In this document: positions 10,466 through 18,393 of the stretch, piece by piece
Numbering within the stretch: the first letter of the stretch is position 1
Layout: every line of letters starts with the position of its first letter
NCBI RefSeq assembly: GCF_004346925.1
Contig: NZ_CP031167.1
Span: 1,880,001 to 1,944,000 of the forward strand
Length of the DNA: 64,000 nucleotides
DNA from: Stenotrophomonas sp. ASS1
GTDB lineage: Bacteria; Pseudomonadota; Gammaproteobacteria; Xanthomonadales; Xanthomonadaceae
Reading direction: 5' to 3'
Program-made: the position numbers and the translations under genes
The notes under the pieces: model-generated
The model's database searches: none
What the model was told of the DNA's origin: nothing
The model's input: the letters and a program-made list of their open reading frames with translations, nothing else

Positions 10466-11041
10466 TCAGCTCGCCACGAGCGCTGTTGCTGACAGATCTT
10501 CTATCTCGGAAAGCGCGTGACGCGTTACGGCCCAATCGCCGGAGTGCCTGATCGCCACGCCTCCCGCCGCCGTCCAGGCATCACAGTTCGTTTCGAGATC
10601 ATCGATCAGAACATCGCCCGGCTGGTGCATGAAAAGAGGCTTGTGCCTGCCGCCAAGCACAGGCAACACCAGGCAGGTCGCTGACAGGTGTTCGCGAACC
10701 CACTGTCGCTTCTGCATGGCAGCGAGCGGATAGTTCGATTTCGGGCAGGCAGTGAGAATGACCGGATTCAAGTGGTGGATGCTGTGGAAGAACTCCACTG
10801 CACCCTGCATCGGCGGCAGGTCGCGGAAAAACGACGGGTGGTTGTTGATGTGCTTCCACATCTCATCGTCGGCAAGCAATCGATGGTCCAAGCCAAACAG
10901 GGTGGGAAATGCCGCGTCGAAATCGGCCATCACACCGTCAAGGTCTACGTAGATTGTGCGTCTGGATGCATTCGATCCATCTGTGTGCTGCTTCGCGAGC
11001 GGGTCCATCATCGGTATCGACTTCACATCATCTGCGTTCAT
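10466..11041 (-). CDS. HAD-superfamily 5'(3')-deoxyribonucleotidase-like protein
   Basis: 191 residues. HAD motif I is YVDLDGVMADF, giving both catalytic aspartates (D-x-D). Motif II is ILTACPKS and the C-terminal acidic motif is VLIDDLETN. This pattern matches the NT5C-type (PF06941) nucleotidase family, which dephosphorylates deoxynucleoside monophosphates; the true substrate is not fixed by sequence. The ATG at 11041 has a GAGGAGA ribosome site about 8 bases away, so the slightly long N-terminus before the HAD core is probably real. Cytoplasmic, monocistronic. Confidence 0.8.
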   Translation of the reverse strand: MNADDVKSIPMMDPLAKQHTDGSNASRRTIYVDLDGVMADFDAAFPTLFGLDHRLLADDEMWKHINNHPSFFRDLPPMQGAVEFFHSIHHLNPVILTACPKSNYPLAAMQKRQWVREHLSATCLVLPVLGGRHKPLFMHQPGDVLIDDLETNCDAWTAAGGVAIRHSGDWAVTRHALSEIEDLSATALVAS

Positions 11042-11565
11042 TACCGCGTTCTCCTCTCAAGAGTGGGCATTCTTCTTCATCCGTTCCCCGGTAGCGGGGC
11101 AAAGTGCTTGGTGATTGCGACAAGCCTGGCAGCAATCACGATGCTGCCGGCGTCGCTCCAGGGCTGAAGGGGCCTGCGCCCCCTCGCCCACGCGGAAGGC
11201 CAAAGGGCCATTTGAGTCCATCAGGCGCTGCTGCAGCGGGACAGTGCGCCGCGCCGTAACCACACACTACGGACACTACCGGCCGGAATTGGGACCGAGA
11301 TGGGCATCGCATCACGGCGACGCCGCCCGGCTGATGCCGTAATTAGCATGCTGGAAATGCGGCTTATGTCGCTGCGCTTCTTCAAAGGCCTGCCGGCTGG
11401 CTGACCTGGCCCTTGGTCAGGAGGCGCGGCCCGCACCCACTGGCCCACTTCGCCAACCAACGCGCACTGGCGCGCTGGGCAGCGGATCATCGCCGGGCGC
11501 TACAGGCAGGCCGGGTGGTGATATACCTGTGGTGCTCGATCCAGACTCAAAAGGACGTCACTGAA
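11042..11565. other. Long intergenic region between divergent genes
   Basis: About 520 bases without a supported gene. It must contain the promoters of the HAD gene (leftward) and the DUF1963 gene (rightward). I see small hairpins at about 11168-11184 (AGGGGC with GCCCCCT) and 11401-11420 (CTGACC with GGTCAG). An in-frame upstream extension of the DUF1963 frame to 11413 lacks a ribosome site. Confidence 0.4.
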
Positions 11566-12939
11566 ATGGATGCTCAGGCAGATTCAATGTACCACGCCGA
11601 CCAGCGTGACCACCATGCCGAAGCCGTGCTTGAGGCCTTCTTCGCCAAGCATCGCACCCCGGCCCTGGTGCTGCAGCGTTTCTACCCGCCGGCGGCATTC
11701 CCCAGGGTTCGCAGCCGTCTAGGCGGTCTGCCGCAATTGCCCGATGGCATGGATTGGCCGGTTGGGGAAAGTTATGGCGAAGCGGCGCCGATGCACTTCC
11801 TGGCGCAGATCGATTGCGCCGAGCTGCCACGCGTGGATCCCGATATGCCCTCGCAGGGCATGCTGTTCTTTTTCGCCATGAACGACGAAGAGCAGATCTG
11901 GGACACGGACGAACCACAGCAACGCGTGCGTGTACTGTACGCGGCTGAGGTAGCGGTCGATCAGCACGTGCGTGCGCTGCCGGACGGTATGCGTCCGATT
12001 CTGGATGAAGGCCCCTCGGACCATGCGCACCGCAATCCCGCATGGCTGCTACCTGAGGAGGATGGGCCGTGCGTGCATGTTCAATGGCCCTTGGTGGCGC
12101 GGCGCATGGATACCTGGCCGGACGAGCTGGAGCTGTCGCCGGGTGAGGAGGATCGGCCGTATTACGATATCTACCCCTCGCGCCGGGAAGAAATGCGGCT
12201 GGGTGCGGTGGTGGCGGCCACGGGCCTGTTTCCGCGCGCGGATGCAGCCACGGAATGGGAGCGCCCGCAGTCACCTGCGTGGACCTTCCCGGTGCAATGG
12301 CTGCGTTACCAGACCGATTTTCCCCATGTAGGCATCATCATGGACCGCCTTTCGCGGGTGATCGGCAATGAGCGGCGTGCAGGCAAGCGCGGGAAAATTG
12401 ATTACGCCGACGTACGCGCATGGGTGAAGCGCGCCGCCGCCATTGGCCTGGACGAAGCTCCGGATGATGCAACGCGGGAGGCATTCCGTGAGTGGATTAT
12501 CGGACAGATCAGCGACGAATTCGAGCGTATGACGCTGACCGACCTGGGCATGGGCCGGGCGTTCACAAAGGGACTGCTGGCGGCAGTTGCCTACGCGGCA
12601 GGGTCACCCGTTGCGGCCGCACGCATTCCTGCACTGATGTACCGCCACTTGCAGGAAGAACATCTGCCGTTTGATGAAAGCCTGGGCACGTTGCCTGATG
12701 GCCGCAAGCGCTGCGCCGAGACGCGCGTGCACCAGATGCTGGGGCACATACCGCGCTTGCACGGCATCGTACCCGACGTGGAAGGCGAGGGCGACGCGGT
12801 CTGCCTGCTGCAGTTGGCGTGTGACCCGGCGATTGATCTGGTCTTTGGTGACTGTGGCCAGGCCACGTTCTGGTTGAGTCGTGAGGATCTGCGCAACTGC
12901 AGGTTTGACCGCGTCGTGGGCGTGGTGGAGTCGCATTGA
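11566..12939 (+). CDS. DUF1963 (YwqG-like) protein
   Basis: 457 residues. The N-terminal region has LGGLPQLPDGMDWP and FLAQIDCAELP, the entry motifs of DUF1963/YwqG proteins. The C-terminus ends with LLQLACDPAIDLVFGDCG followed by a W/F-rich strand, also typical. Function of this family is not established; it is often near polymorphic-toxin or stress genes. The ATG at 11566 is chosen because AAGGA lies about 10 bases upstream. Cytoplasmic, no signal. It stands alone, followed by a lipoprotein gene 91 bases downstream. Confidence 0.75.
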   Translation: MDAQADSMYHADQRDHHAEAVLEAFFAKHRTPALVLQRFYPPAAFPRVRSRLGGLPQLPDGMDWPVGESYGEAAPMHFLAQIDCAELPRVDPDMPSQGMLFFFAMNDEEQIWDTDEPQQRVRVLYAAEVAVDQHVRALPDGMRPILDEGPSDHAHRNPAWLLPEEDGPCVHVQWPLVARRMDTWPDELELSPGEEDRPYYDIYPSRREEMRLGAVVAATGLFPRADAATEWERPQSPAWTFPVQWLRYQTDFPHVGIIMDRLSRVIGNERRAGKRGKIDYADVRAWVKRAAAIGLDEAPDDATREAFREWIIGQISDEFERMTLTDLGMGRAFTKGLLAAVAYAAGSPVAAARIPALMYRHLQEEHLPFDESLGTLPDGRKRCAETRVHQMLGHIPRLHGIVPDVEGEGDAVCLLQLACDPAIDLVFGDCGQATFWLSREDLRNCRFDRVVGVVESH

Positions 12940-13030
12940 TTGGGCACGGCGGGGCTGCCATGGCACCATGACGGGCTGGCCTCGTCCTTCCGGGCGGGGC
13001 CGTTTTCCCAGGGAAGCCCTCGAACACGAC

Positions 13031-13762
13031 ATGCGAACGTCCTTCTTCATTCTCTCCGCCCTGTGCCTTGGCCTGTTGTCTGGCTGTGCCAGTGGCCCGG
13101 AGGAGCACGCCTCAAGCCGCGAGATCACGGGTGCGTTCGTGGCCGACGACGGCCAGTTGTATCTGCTGCCGCGCTTTGAAGAGCCGATGCGTTTCAATGC
13201 CGAGCCGTTCCGCGAGTACCGCGCGCTGATGGACAGCCCGCTGCGCGAGGCGGTGGCCTGCGCGCAGATGTACTTCCATGAGGATTGGCGCGACCCGGCC
13301 AACAAGGCCAAGGTGCACGGCAGCTATGCGCTGCTGCTGCGGCCGGAGCAGGTGACGCCGGAACAGGCCGCGCAGTTCAAGCTGGAGCGGATTGAAGTGC
13401 TACCGCGCGAGGCGAAGTATGTGGATGAGCGTGCGCGCTATTACCTGCCGCAGGATCGGAGCCGTTATGCGCTGGCGTTTGATCGGGCCTGCAACCTTTC
13501 AACGAAGGGCGGCAGCTATTACAGCGCGCTGTTCGAGGGCGACGGCGAGCGGGTGAAGTTGCCGGATGCCGCTGCGCTGGCGGAGAAGGGGAAGCTGGCG
13601 CAGCCGATCAGTGCTAGGGCGCAGCGGATCCTGCCGGAGCGGGAGGACAAGCCGGGTGTTGGGACAGCGGCCGGCAAGGTGCTGGGCGCGGCGTTGATAC
13701 CTGTGGCGGTTCCGGTGTTTGTGTTGAGCCTGCCGTTCCTGGGGCCGGATCATTGGAAGTGA
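13031..13762 (+). CDS. Predicted outer-envelope lipoprotein, function unknown
   Basis: 243 residues starting MRTSFFILSALCLGLLSGCA: a classic lipoprotein signal with lipobox LSGC, so the mature protein begins at Cys19 and is lipid-anchored. The start at 13031 is chosen because the lipoprotein signal begins there; an in-frame start at 12881 would bury it. A hydrophobic stretch near the C-terminus (VLGAALIPVAVPVFVLSLPF) may be a membrane segment. No enzymatic motif was recognised. Confidence 0.78.
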   Translation: MRTSFFILSALCLGLLSGCASGPEEHASSREITGAFVADDGQLYLLPRFEEPMRFNAEPFREYRALMDSPLREAVACAQMYFHEDWRDPANKAKVHGSYALLLRPEQVTPEQAAQFKLERIEVLPREAKYVDERARYYLPQDRSRYALAFDRACNLSTKGGSYYSALFEGDGERVKLPDAAALAEKGKLAQPISARAQRILPEREDKPGVGTAAGKVLGAALIPVAVPVFVLSLPFLGPDHWK

Positions 13763-13782
13763 TGGGGCCTTGAGGGAGGGCC

Positions 13783-13806
13783 ATCCACGCGTGGCGTGGA
13801 TCTATT
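13783..13806. repeat. SMAG-like palindrome
   Basis: ATCCACGC, three bases, GCGTGGAT, then CTAT. It matches other copies in the window that end CTAC (for example 33630-33653), with one base altered at the end. Confidence 0.6.
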
Positions 13807-13841
13807 TGGGCATCGCCTGAAAGTTCATCCTGGAGATCTGT

Positions 13842-14321
13842 GTGCCCAGCACGCTGGAAACTGTTTTGAAGACCGTAGGCTTCATTGTCCTCGCGGCACT
13901 TCCGTTGGTGATCCTCTGGTTCACCCTTCGGCGAATGTCAGCGACCGCGCGTTCTGCATTGGGATCAGGGCTGCGTTTGGATCCCCCTCGCCGGATTTCT
14001 GGCAAGTCCATGACCTTGGTGATGGTGGATGGCAAAGAGGATCGCGAGCACTATTTCTTTGATACAGAATCCTTCTACCTGCGACGTGGGCCGGTGCCCA
14101 CGGCGGTTCCGCTTTCGCAGATCACCTCAGTCACACGAACGTCTGACAGGATCTACGGGCGCTATGTCTGGCAGGTGTGCTTCAGCAAAGCATCGGGCAG
14201 AAAGTGCGTGACGTTTACCAACAACCTGACGCTGTTCAACCGCGACTTCCTGCTCTTTCTGGAGGCGGTGCGGAAGGCCAACCCGCTCGCGACCGTTGAT
14301 CGAGCGAGCGTTCTCTTCTAG
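13842..14321 (+). CDS. Membrane-anchored protein, function unknown
   Basis: 159 residues with one N-terminal membrane helix (about residues 11-28, VGFIVLAALPLVILWFTL) and a soluble C-terminal domain. The soluble part resembles a bacterial PH-like domain in general style (YFFDTESFYLRRG, then a beta-rich region), but I cannot assign a family. The start is GTG at 13842, with TGGAGA just upstream. The stop codon TAG merges directly with a sequence that looks like an IS end (GAGCGTGTTTGAAG), so the original C-terminus may have been replaced. Confidence 0.6.
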   Translation: MPSTLETVLKTVGFIVLAALPLVILWFTLRRMSATARSALGSGLRLDPPRRISGKSMTLVMVDGKEDREHYFFDTESFYLRRGPVPTAVPLSQITSVTRTSDRIYGRYVWQVCFSKASGRKCVTFTNNLTLFNRDFLLFLEAVRKANPLATVDRASVLF

Positions 14322-14387
14322 AGCGTGTTTGAAGTTCGGTATGAACAGTGTCACTGCAATGGCATCACAGCGCGCAGCCCATGTTCG

Positions 14388-14480
14388 ACCGATGTGATCG
14401 ATGAGAGATGGGCGTTTGTTGCGCGGTATCTGATGCCGAAGCATTCTCATGCGTGGCAGTGCAAGTATGATCTGCGATGA
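14388..14480 (+). pseudogene. Remnant of an IS5-family transposase N-terminus
   Basis: The frame reads DERWAFVARYL, then QCKYDLR and a stop. This matches the start of IS5-type transposases (pattern WAFVAPYL...LREVFN, from memory). About 30 codons survive; no catalytic DDE region follows. A possible left terminal repeat GAGCGTGTTTGAAGTTCG begins at 14321; no matching right end was found. Interpreted as a decayed insertion. Confidence 0.45.
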
Positions 14481-14601
14481 ACACGCAAAGCCCGTAACAT
14501 GGAACGAGGTCCGCTCGTTTCTGCGCGCGATGCGAAGCGTGGGCCTTTTCACCTGTGACGAAGACGCATTTGAGACAATTGTCGAGACGATTTACGTTTA
14601 A
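14467..14601 (+). CDS. Short ORF, 44 residues, doubtful
   Basis: ATG at 14467 (or 14449 in frame) to TAA at 14601. The product (VTWNEVRSFLRAM...CDEDAFETIV) reads like a real helical protein tail rather than random translation, but there is no ribosome site and it overlaps the IS remnant. It may be the surviving 3' end of a gene cut by the insertion. Confidence 0.3.
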   Translation: MICDEHAKPVTWNEVRSFLRAMRSVGLFTCDEDAFETIVETIYV

Positions 14602-14634
14602 GGCATGCGGTCAATCTCTGCGGAGTAGTTCCTG

Positions 14635-14940
14635 ATGATGTGCCGATCGACGCTGGACGTATCCCTGATTCACGCCTACGCGCTTCCTCTCGGCATAGAT
14701 GCTTCAAGGATCACGCTGCCTCACCGGCAACTTGGAACGAGCACCGGTGGCGTTGAGCTTGGCAAGTTCCGCATGCACAGCGGTCGCAACGTCTTCGTGC
14801 TGCGCACGGACCGTAGCTCTGTTCTCGTCACAGCCAGAGGGGATACTGACTTGATTCTGGACCGACGTCTTCACGAACAGCTCAAAGCATGCTTGGATCA
14901 GGTACGTGAGACCGGCGGCCATCGAGGAAGATTGCAATGA
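14635..14940 (+). CDS. PH-domain-like fragment, probably N-terminally truncated
   Basis: 101 residues. The segment GGVELGKFRMHSGRNVFVLR followed by TDRSSVLVTARGDTDLIL resembles the C-terminal half of bacterial PH_10-type domains (pattern GxxG-F-L-G-LYLTDRS...LLLSP). Those domains normally follow two membrane helices, which are absent: a stop codon lies immediately upstream at 14626. The next gene starts within its last codons (ATGA overlap), so translation coupling is likely. Either a compact soluble version or a decayed gene in this disturbed patch. Confidence 0.45.
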   Translation: MMCRSTLDVSLIHAYALPLGIDASRITLPHRQLGTSTGGVELGKFRMHSGRNVFVLRTDRSSVLVTARGDTDLILDRRLHEQLKACLDQVRETGGHRGRLQ

Positions 14941-15179
14941 TCAGCAGGAAGTACTGGTTTACCAGGAAAAAGTACGGATGGGGTTGGGGGATGCCGTGCG
15001 CGTGGCAGGGCTGGCTTGTGTACGCAGTCGCATTCGGCCTGCTGCTGGCAGGTCCGTTTCTGTTCTCTCCATTTCGCGAGCCCATCGCGTTTCAGCTCTA
15101 CACGTGGGCCGTAGTGTTGGTCCTTGTCCTTATCTGCTGGATGAAAGGCGCCCCGCCCGGTTGGCGGTGGGGGGAGTAG
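14937..15179 (+). CDS. Small two-helix membrane protein
   Basis: 80 residues with two hydrophobic helices (about 28-44 and 54-70) and an aromatic N-terminus KKYGWGWGMPCAWQGW. The same aromatic pattern is familiar from short uncharacterised Xanthomonadaceae proteins. Overlaps the previous gene by 4 bases (ATGA), so they are co-transcribed. Function unknown; possibly a partner for the PH-like protein. Confidence 0.65.
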   Translation: MISRKYWFTRKKYGWGWGMPCAWQGWLVYAVAFGLLLAGPFLFSPFREPIAFQLYTWAVVLVLVLICWMKGAPPGWRWGE

Positions 15180-15449
15180 AACGGCCGCAGAAGCTATTTT
15201 CGGACCTGTTCGATTTCGATCCGCCGGGCAAAGCATGGATGCATTGCCCTATGTCGGAGTCGGACAGTATCGCTAGGAGGCCACGACTGTGCCCCCTCTG
15301 AGGTGTACCGTCCGTTTTGAATGAACGCTGGACACTTCCCTCGGCGGGTACCTAACGCGTTCTAACCGTTGATTGACCAAGGTAGCGTCGCTTAAAGGGG
15401 CGCGCCGGTGAAGCTACACTGGCCACCTACGCCCAATGGAAGCTCACCC

Positions 15450-16232
15450 ATGTTCTCTGGAAAGGTTGCGGTGGTGACCGGTTCCACCAGTGGTATCGGT
15501 CTTGGTATCGCCACGGCGCTGGCGCGGCAAGGCGCCGATATTGTGCTGAATGGCTTTGGCGATGCGGCGGAGATCGAACGCATCCGTACCAACCTGGAAA
15601 CCGAGTTCGGTGTTCGCGTGGCGCATGACGGTGCCGACCTGTCCCGTGGCGAGGCGGTGCGCGGACTGATCGATCGCGCCGTCGCGACGATGGGCCGCAT
15701 CGACATTCTGGTGAACAATGCCGGCATCCAGCACACCGCGTCGATCGAGGAGTTTCCGGTCGAGAAGTGGGATGCGATCCTGGCGCTGAATCTCTCGGCG
15801 GTGTTTCATGCCACGGCGGCGGCCGTGCCCCACATGAAGCAGCAGGGCGCCGGCCGCATCATCAACATTGCGTCGGTGCACGGGTTGGTGGGCTCGGTGA
15901 ACAAGTCGGCCTACGTGGCGGCCAAGCACGGCGTGGTTGGATTCACCAAGGTGACCGCGCTGGAGAACGCGGGCACCGGCATCACCGCCAATGCGATCTG
16001 CCCGGGCTGGGTGCGGACGGCGCTGGTCGAGCAGCAGATCACCGCGTTGGCCGAGCGCGAGGGCACGGATCAGGAGACCGCTGCGCGTGCGCTGCTGGCT
16101 GAAAAACAGCCGTCGTTGCAGTTCGTGACGCCCGAGCAGCTGGGCGAGGTGGTGGTGTTCCTGGCTTCGGACGCGGCGGCGCAGATCACCGGCACGGCGT
16201 TGCCGGTGGATGGGGGTTGGACGGCCCGCTAG
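15450..16232 (+). CDS. bdhA: 3-hydroxybutyrate dehydrogenase
   Basis: 260-residue classical short-chain dehydrogenase, exactly the usual length. It has the NAD motif TGSTSGIGLGIA, NNAG, a catalytic Ser in INIASVHG, YVAAK and the C-terminal VDGGWTAR. The run GIQHTASIEEFPVEKWD and the Gln/His/Lys-rich substrate region are characteristic of D-3-hydroxybutyrate dehydrogenases, which interconvert D-3-hydroxybutyrate and acetoacetate with NAD. The ATG at 15450 has GGAAG 7 bases upstream; a GTG at 15408 is less likely. Cytoplasmic; single gene here. Confidence 0.9.
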   Translation: MFSGKVAVVTGSTSGIGLGIATALARQGADIVLNGFGDAAEIERIRTNLETEFGVRVAHDGADLSRGEAVRGLIDRAVATMGRIDILVNNAGIQHTASIEEFPVEKWDAILALNLSAVFHATAAAVPHMKQQGAGRIINIASVHGLVGSVNKSAYVAAKHGVVGFTKVTALENAGTGITANAICPGWVRTALVEQQITALAEREGTDQETAARALLAEKQPSLQFVTPEQLGEVVVFLASDAAAQITGTALPVDGGWTAR

Positions 16233-16256
16233 CGGACCGGCATCGGCCGCGTTGCC

Positions 16257-16288
16257 GACGCCGCAGCGGCCAAGGCGCCTGCGGCGTC
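16257..16288. terminator. Hairpin between convergent bdhA and SRPBCC genes
   Basis: GACGCCGCAG and CTGCGGCGTC are perfect 10-bp arms with a 12-base loop, 24 bases after the bdhA stop and 16 before the opposing gene's stop. It could serve both directions. No T-tract, so confidence rests on position. Confidence 0.4.
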
Positions 16289-16304
16289 GTCCCGGCGCAG
16301 CCGT

Positions 16305-16769
16305 TTACTGCGGCTTGGCAAACACATCCAATCCCTTGCCGGTCTCCAACAACGACTTCAGGCTCGACAGCACGATCGGCCAGCCCTGGCGGATGCCGGT
16401 ATCCATGCCGCTGCCGGGTTCCAGTTCGTCGTGGGTGACGGTCAGCCGCACCATGTCCTGGTAGGGCACGATGTCGAAGGTGACGCGGCTGTAGGCATCC
16501 GGGTTCTCAGCTTGCGAGGCGGCGGCCCAGGTGATGACCAGCCGCGAGGGTGGGGTGCTTTCCACCACTTCGCCGACCAGCTCGACCGAGCGCGTTTCGT
16601 TGGCGCGCACATGCTGCCAGCGCGAGCCGGGCTTCCAGTCCGAGACGTTCTCGTGGCCCCAGTAGCGGCTGGCGATCTCGGGGCGGGTGATGGCCTCGAA
16701 CACCTTCTGCGGCGTGGAGGCGATGTAGATCACGTGGATGAAGCGGGTGGACGCTGCGGACATCGTCAT
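16305..16769 (-). CDS. SRPBCC/AHSA1-family protein (second in operon)
   Basis: 154 residues of the START/AHSA1 helix-grip fold: IASTPQKVFEAITRPE, then WKPGSRW, RLVITW, and a C-terminal helix with GWPIVLSSLKSLLETGKGL. These proteins bind small hydrophobic ligands; some act as co-chaperones or cyclases. Overlaps the stop of the ArsR gene by 4 bases, so it is translationally coupled. It shares its C-terminal SLK-LLETGKG motif with the first gene of the operon, indicating paralogy. Confidence 0.85.
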   Translation of the reverse strand: MTMSAASTRFIHVIYIASTPQKVFEAITRPEIASRYWGHENVSDWKPGSRWQHVRANETRSVELVGEVVESTPPSRLVITWAAASQAENPDAYSRVTFDIVPYQDMVRLTVTHDELEPGSGMDTGIRQGWPIVLSSLKSLLETGKGLDVFAKPQ

Positions 16770-17098
16770 TCTCCTTCCAGTTCTCGTTTCAGGTCATGCA
16801 GCAGGCCCAGGCGCTGCTGCTCGAACTTGCGTACCCAGCGCTCGTAGACTTCGTGCAGGGGCACCGGGTTGATGAAGTGCAGCTTCTCGCGGCCGCGGCG
16901 CACGGTGCTGATCAGGTTGGCGTCTTCCAGCAGGCCCAGGTGCTGGGTGACCGATTGCCGGGCCATGTCCAGGTGCTCGCACAGCTGGCCGAGCGTCTGC
17001 CCGTTGTCTTCGCAGAGCAGATCCAGCAGCGTCCTGCGCGTGGGGTCGGCCAGTGCCTTGAAGACCTTGTCTGTGTTGCGCGCGTTGTCTACCGCCAT
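16766..17098 (-). CDS. ArsR-family repressor of the SRPBCC operon
   Basis: 110 residues, winged helix-turn-helix: KALADPTRRTLLDLL, then QTLGQLCEHLDMARQSVTQH and RRGREKLHF in the wing. No cysteine pair of the metal-sensing type in the DNA-recognition helix, so it is probably one of the non-metal ArsR proteins often paired with AHSA1 proteins. It lies between two SRPBCC genes, 10 bases after the first and overlapping the second. Likely autoregulates the operon. Confidence 0.88.
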   Translation of the reverse strand: MAVDNARNTDKVFKALADPTRRTLLDLLCEDNGQTLGQLCEHLDMARQSVTQHLGLLEDANLISTVRRGREKLHFINPVPLHEVYERWVRKFEQQRLGLLHDLKRELEGE

Positions 17099-17108
17099 GG
17101 GGATGTCT

Positions 17109-17564
17109 TCAATTCCAGTTGTCGATCCTGACGTCGTTTGGGTTGGGCTGGCCCTTGCCGGTTTCCAGCAGCGCCTTCAGGCTCATCAGGAACACCGCCC
17201 ACTTGGTGCTGCAGTGGGAGGTGAACTCGACGCGCTCTTTCCAGCCTTCATGGGTGAACAGCACGATGCAGTAGTCACCTTCCTGTTTCAGCAGGAAGCG
17301 CGCGTGGGTGCCGATCCATTCAGCAGGGCCGGCGAGGAACCGCCAAAGCACGAGCTCGCCTGGAACAAGCTGCTCAAGTTTCATTTCCATGGCGCCGATT
17401 TCCTGGCCGTTGTTCGTGAAGCGAACCTTGAGCGTCCCGCCGGCCACGCGGTCGCCATGGGTGTCTTCGGCCCACCAGGCGGCGACGCCTTCGGGGGTTG
17501 CCAGAGCTTGGTACACCTGGCTTGCAGGGGTCTTGATGCCGACCCTGTGTGCGATATCGACCAT
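17109..17564 (-). CDS. SRPBCC/AHSA1-family protein (first in operon)
   Basis: 151 residues, AHSA1-like: IKTPASQVYQALATPEGVAAW at the N-terminus, then WRFLAGPAEWIGTH, and SLKALLETGKGQP at the end. First gene of the leftward SRPBCC-ArsR-SRPBCC operon. Ligand unknown. It is distinct in sequence from the other SRPBCC protein except for the C-terminal helix, suggesting an old duplication with divergence. Confidence 0.85.
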   Translation of the reverse strand: MVDIAHRVGIKTPASQVYQALATPEGVAAWWAEDTHGDRVAGGTLKVRFTNNGQEIGAMEMKLEQLVPGELVLWRFLAGPAEWIGTHARFLLKQEGDYCIVLFTHEGWKERVEFTSHCSTKWAVFLMSLKALLETGKGQPNPNDVRIDNWN

Positions 17565-17663
17565 TGCAGGTTCCTCGCTTGGGCGGACAGGCGCCGTCCT
17601 TGGGTGGACTATAGGCAGGTAAATGCCTGCATGTCAAATCCGGCTCACGGACTTCCAGCCCTG

Positions 17664-17690
17664 GTAGTGCCGGCCGCTGGCCGGCATCCT
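17664..17690. repeat. SMAG repeat
   Basis: GTAG head followed by TGCCGGCC-GCT-GGCCGGCA, a perfect 8-bp palindrome. Lies between the SRPBCC operon and the GNAT gene, which diverge. Confidence 0.7.
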
Positions 17691-17727
17691 CGTCGCAATT
17701 GATTGAAGCGTTGAAAGGAATGCGCAC

Positions 17728-18252
17728 ATGACTGAAGCTGGAAAGGAAATCTTGAACATCCGCCGCGCCAACGTAGACGATGCCCCTGCGGTGCTGACGC
17801 TCTTCGACGAAGTCATCGAATGGTTCGTATCGATCGGCAACCTGCAGCAATGGGGCAGTGAGCCATGGTCCACGATGCCGCGCCGGATCACCCAGGTGAC
17901 CGATGCCTGCGCGCTGCCGGGTGCATGGGTTGCGCAGAACGAACACGGCGTGGTGCGCGCGTTCCTGGCGCTGGGCGAATCGATGCCCTATGTGCCGGCG
18001 CCCACCGTGCCGGAGCTGTATGTGCGGGTACTGGTGGCATCGCGTGACGCCCGCGTGCGCGGCATTGGCCGTCGCCTGATGGCCTTTGCCGATGAGCAGG
18101 CGCGCGCTGCCGGGCTCGACCATCTGCGTGTGGACTGCTACGGCGGTGGCAACGGTGATCTGGTGCGCTTCTATGAGACCTGCGGCTACACGCGCATCGC
18201 GCCGTTCATTGTGGATGGCTGGCCGGGCATGCTGCTGGGGCGACAGCTCTGA
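17728..18252 (+). CDS. GNAT-family N-acetyltransferase
   Basis: 174 residues with the GNAT core: ELYVRVLVASRDARVRGIGR gives the acetyl-CoA pyrophosphate loop (R-x-x-G-x-G/R), and the C-terminal VRFYETCGYTR is the family's motif B. An AAGGAA ribosome site lies 8 bases before the ATG. Substrate not predictable. Monocistronic. Confidence 0.85.
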   Translation: MTEAGKEILNIRRANVDDAPAVLTLFDEVIEWFVSIGNLQQWGSEPWSTMPRRITQVTDACALPGAWVAQNEHGVVRAFLALGESMPYVPAPTVPELYVRVLVASRDARVRGIGRRLMAFADEQARAAGLDHLRVDCYGGGNGDLVRFYETCGYTRIAPFIVDGWPGMLLGRQL

Positions 18253-18393
18253 CGTGGCTGCGTCACTCGGTCGCAGCCTGTGTGCAGGAAACGGTACATC
18301 GGTTCGGCGCTAGAGTAGGGGCATGACCTGCATGGAATGGCTGTGTCATTCCACTGCGGGTTCCTGATGACCCCCTCCAGGAAGGAGCAACGC

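Noticed and set aside
9435..10535. N-terminal extension of the LysR frame
   Set aside because: The extra 366 residues are antisense to the DJ-1 gene; the LysR helix-turn-helix starts normally from 9434.
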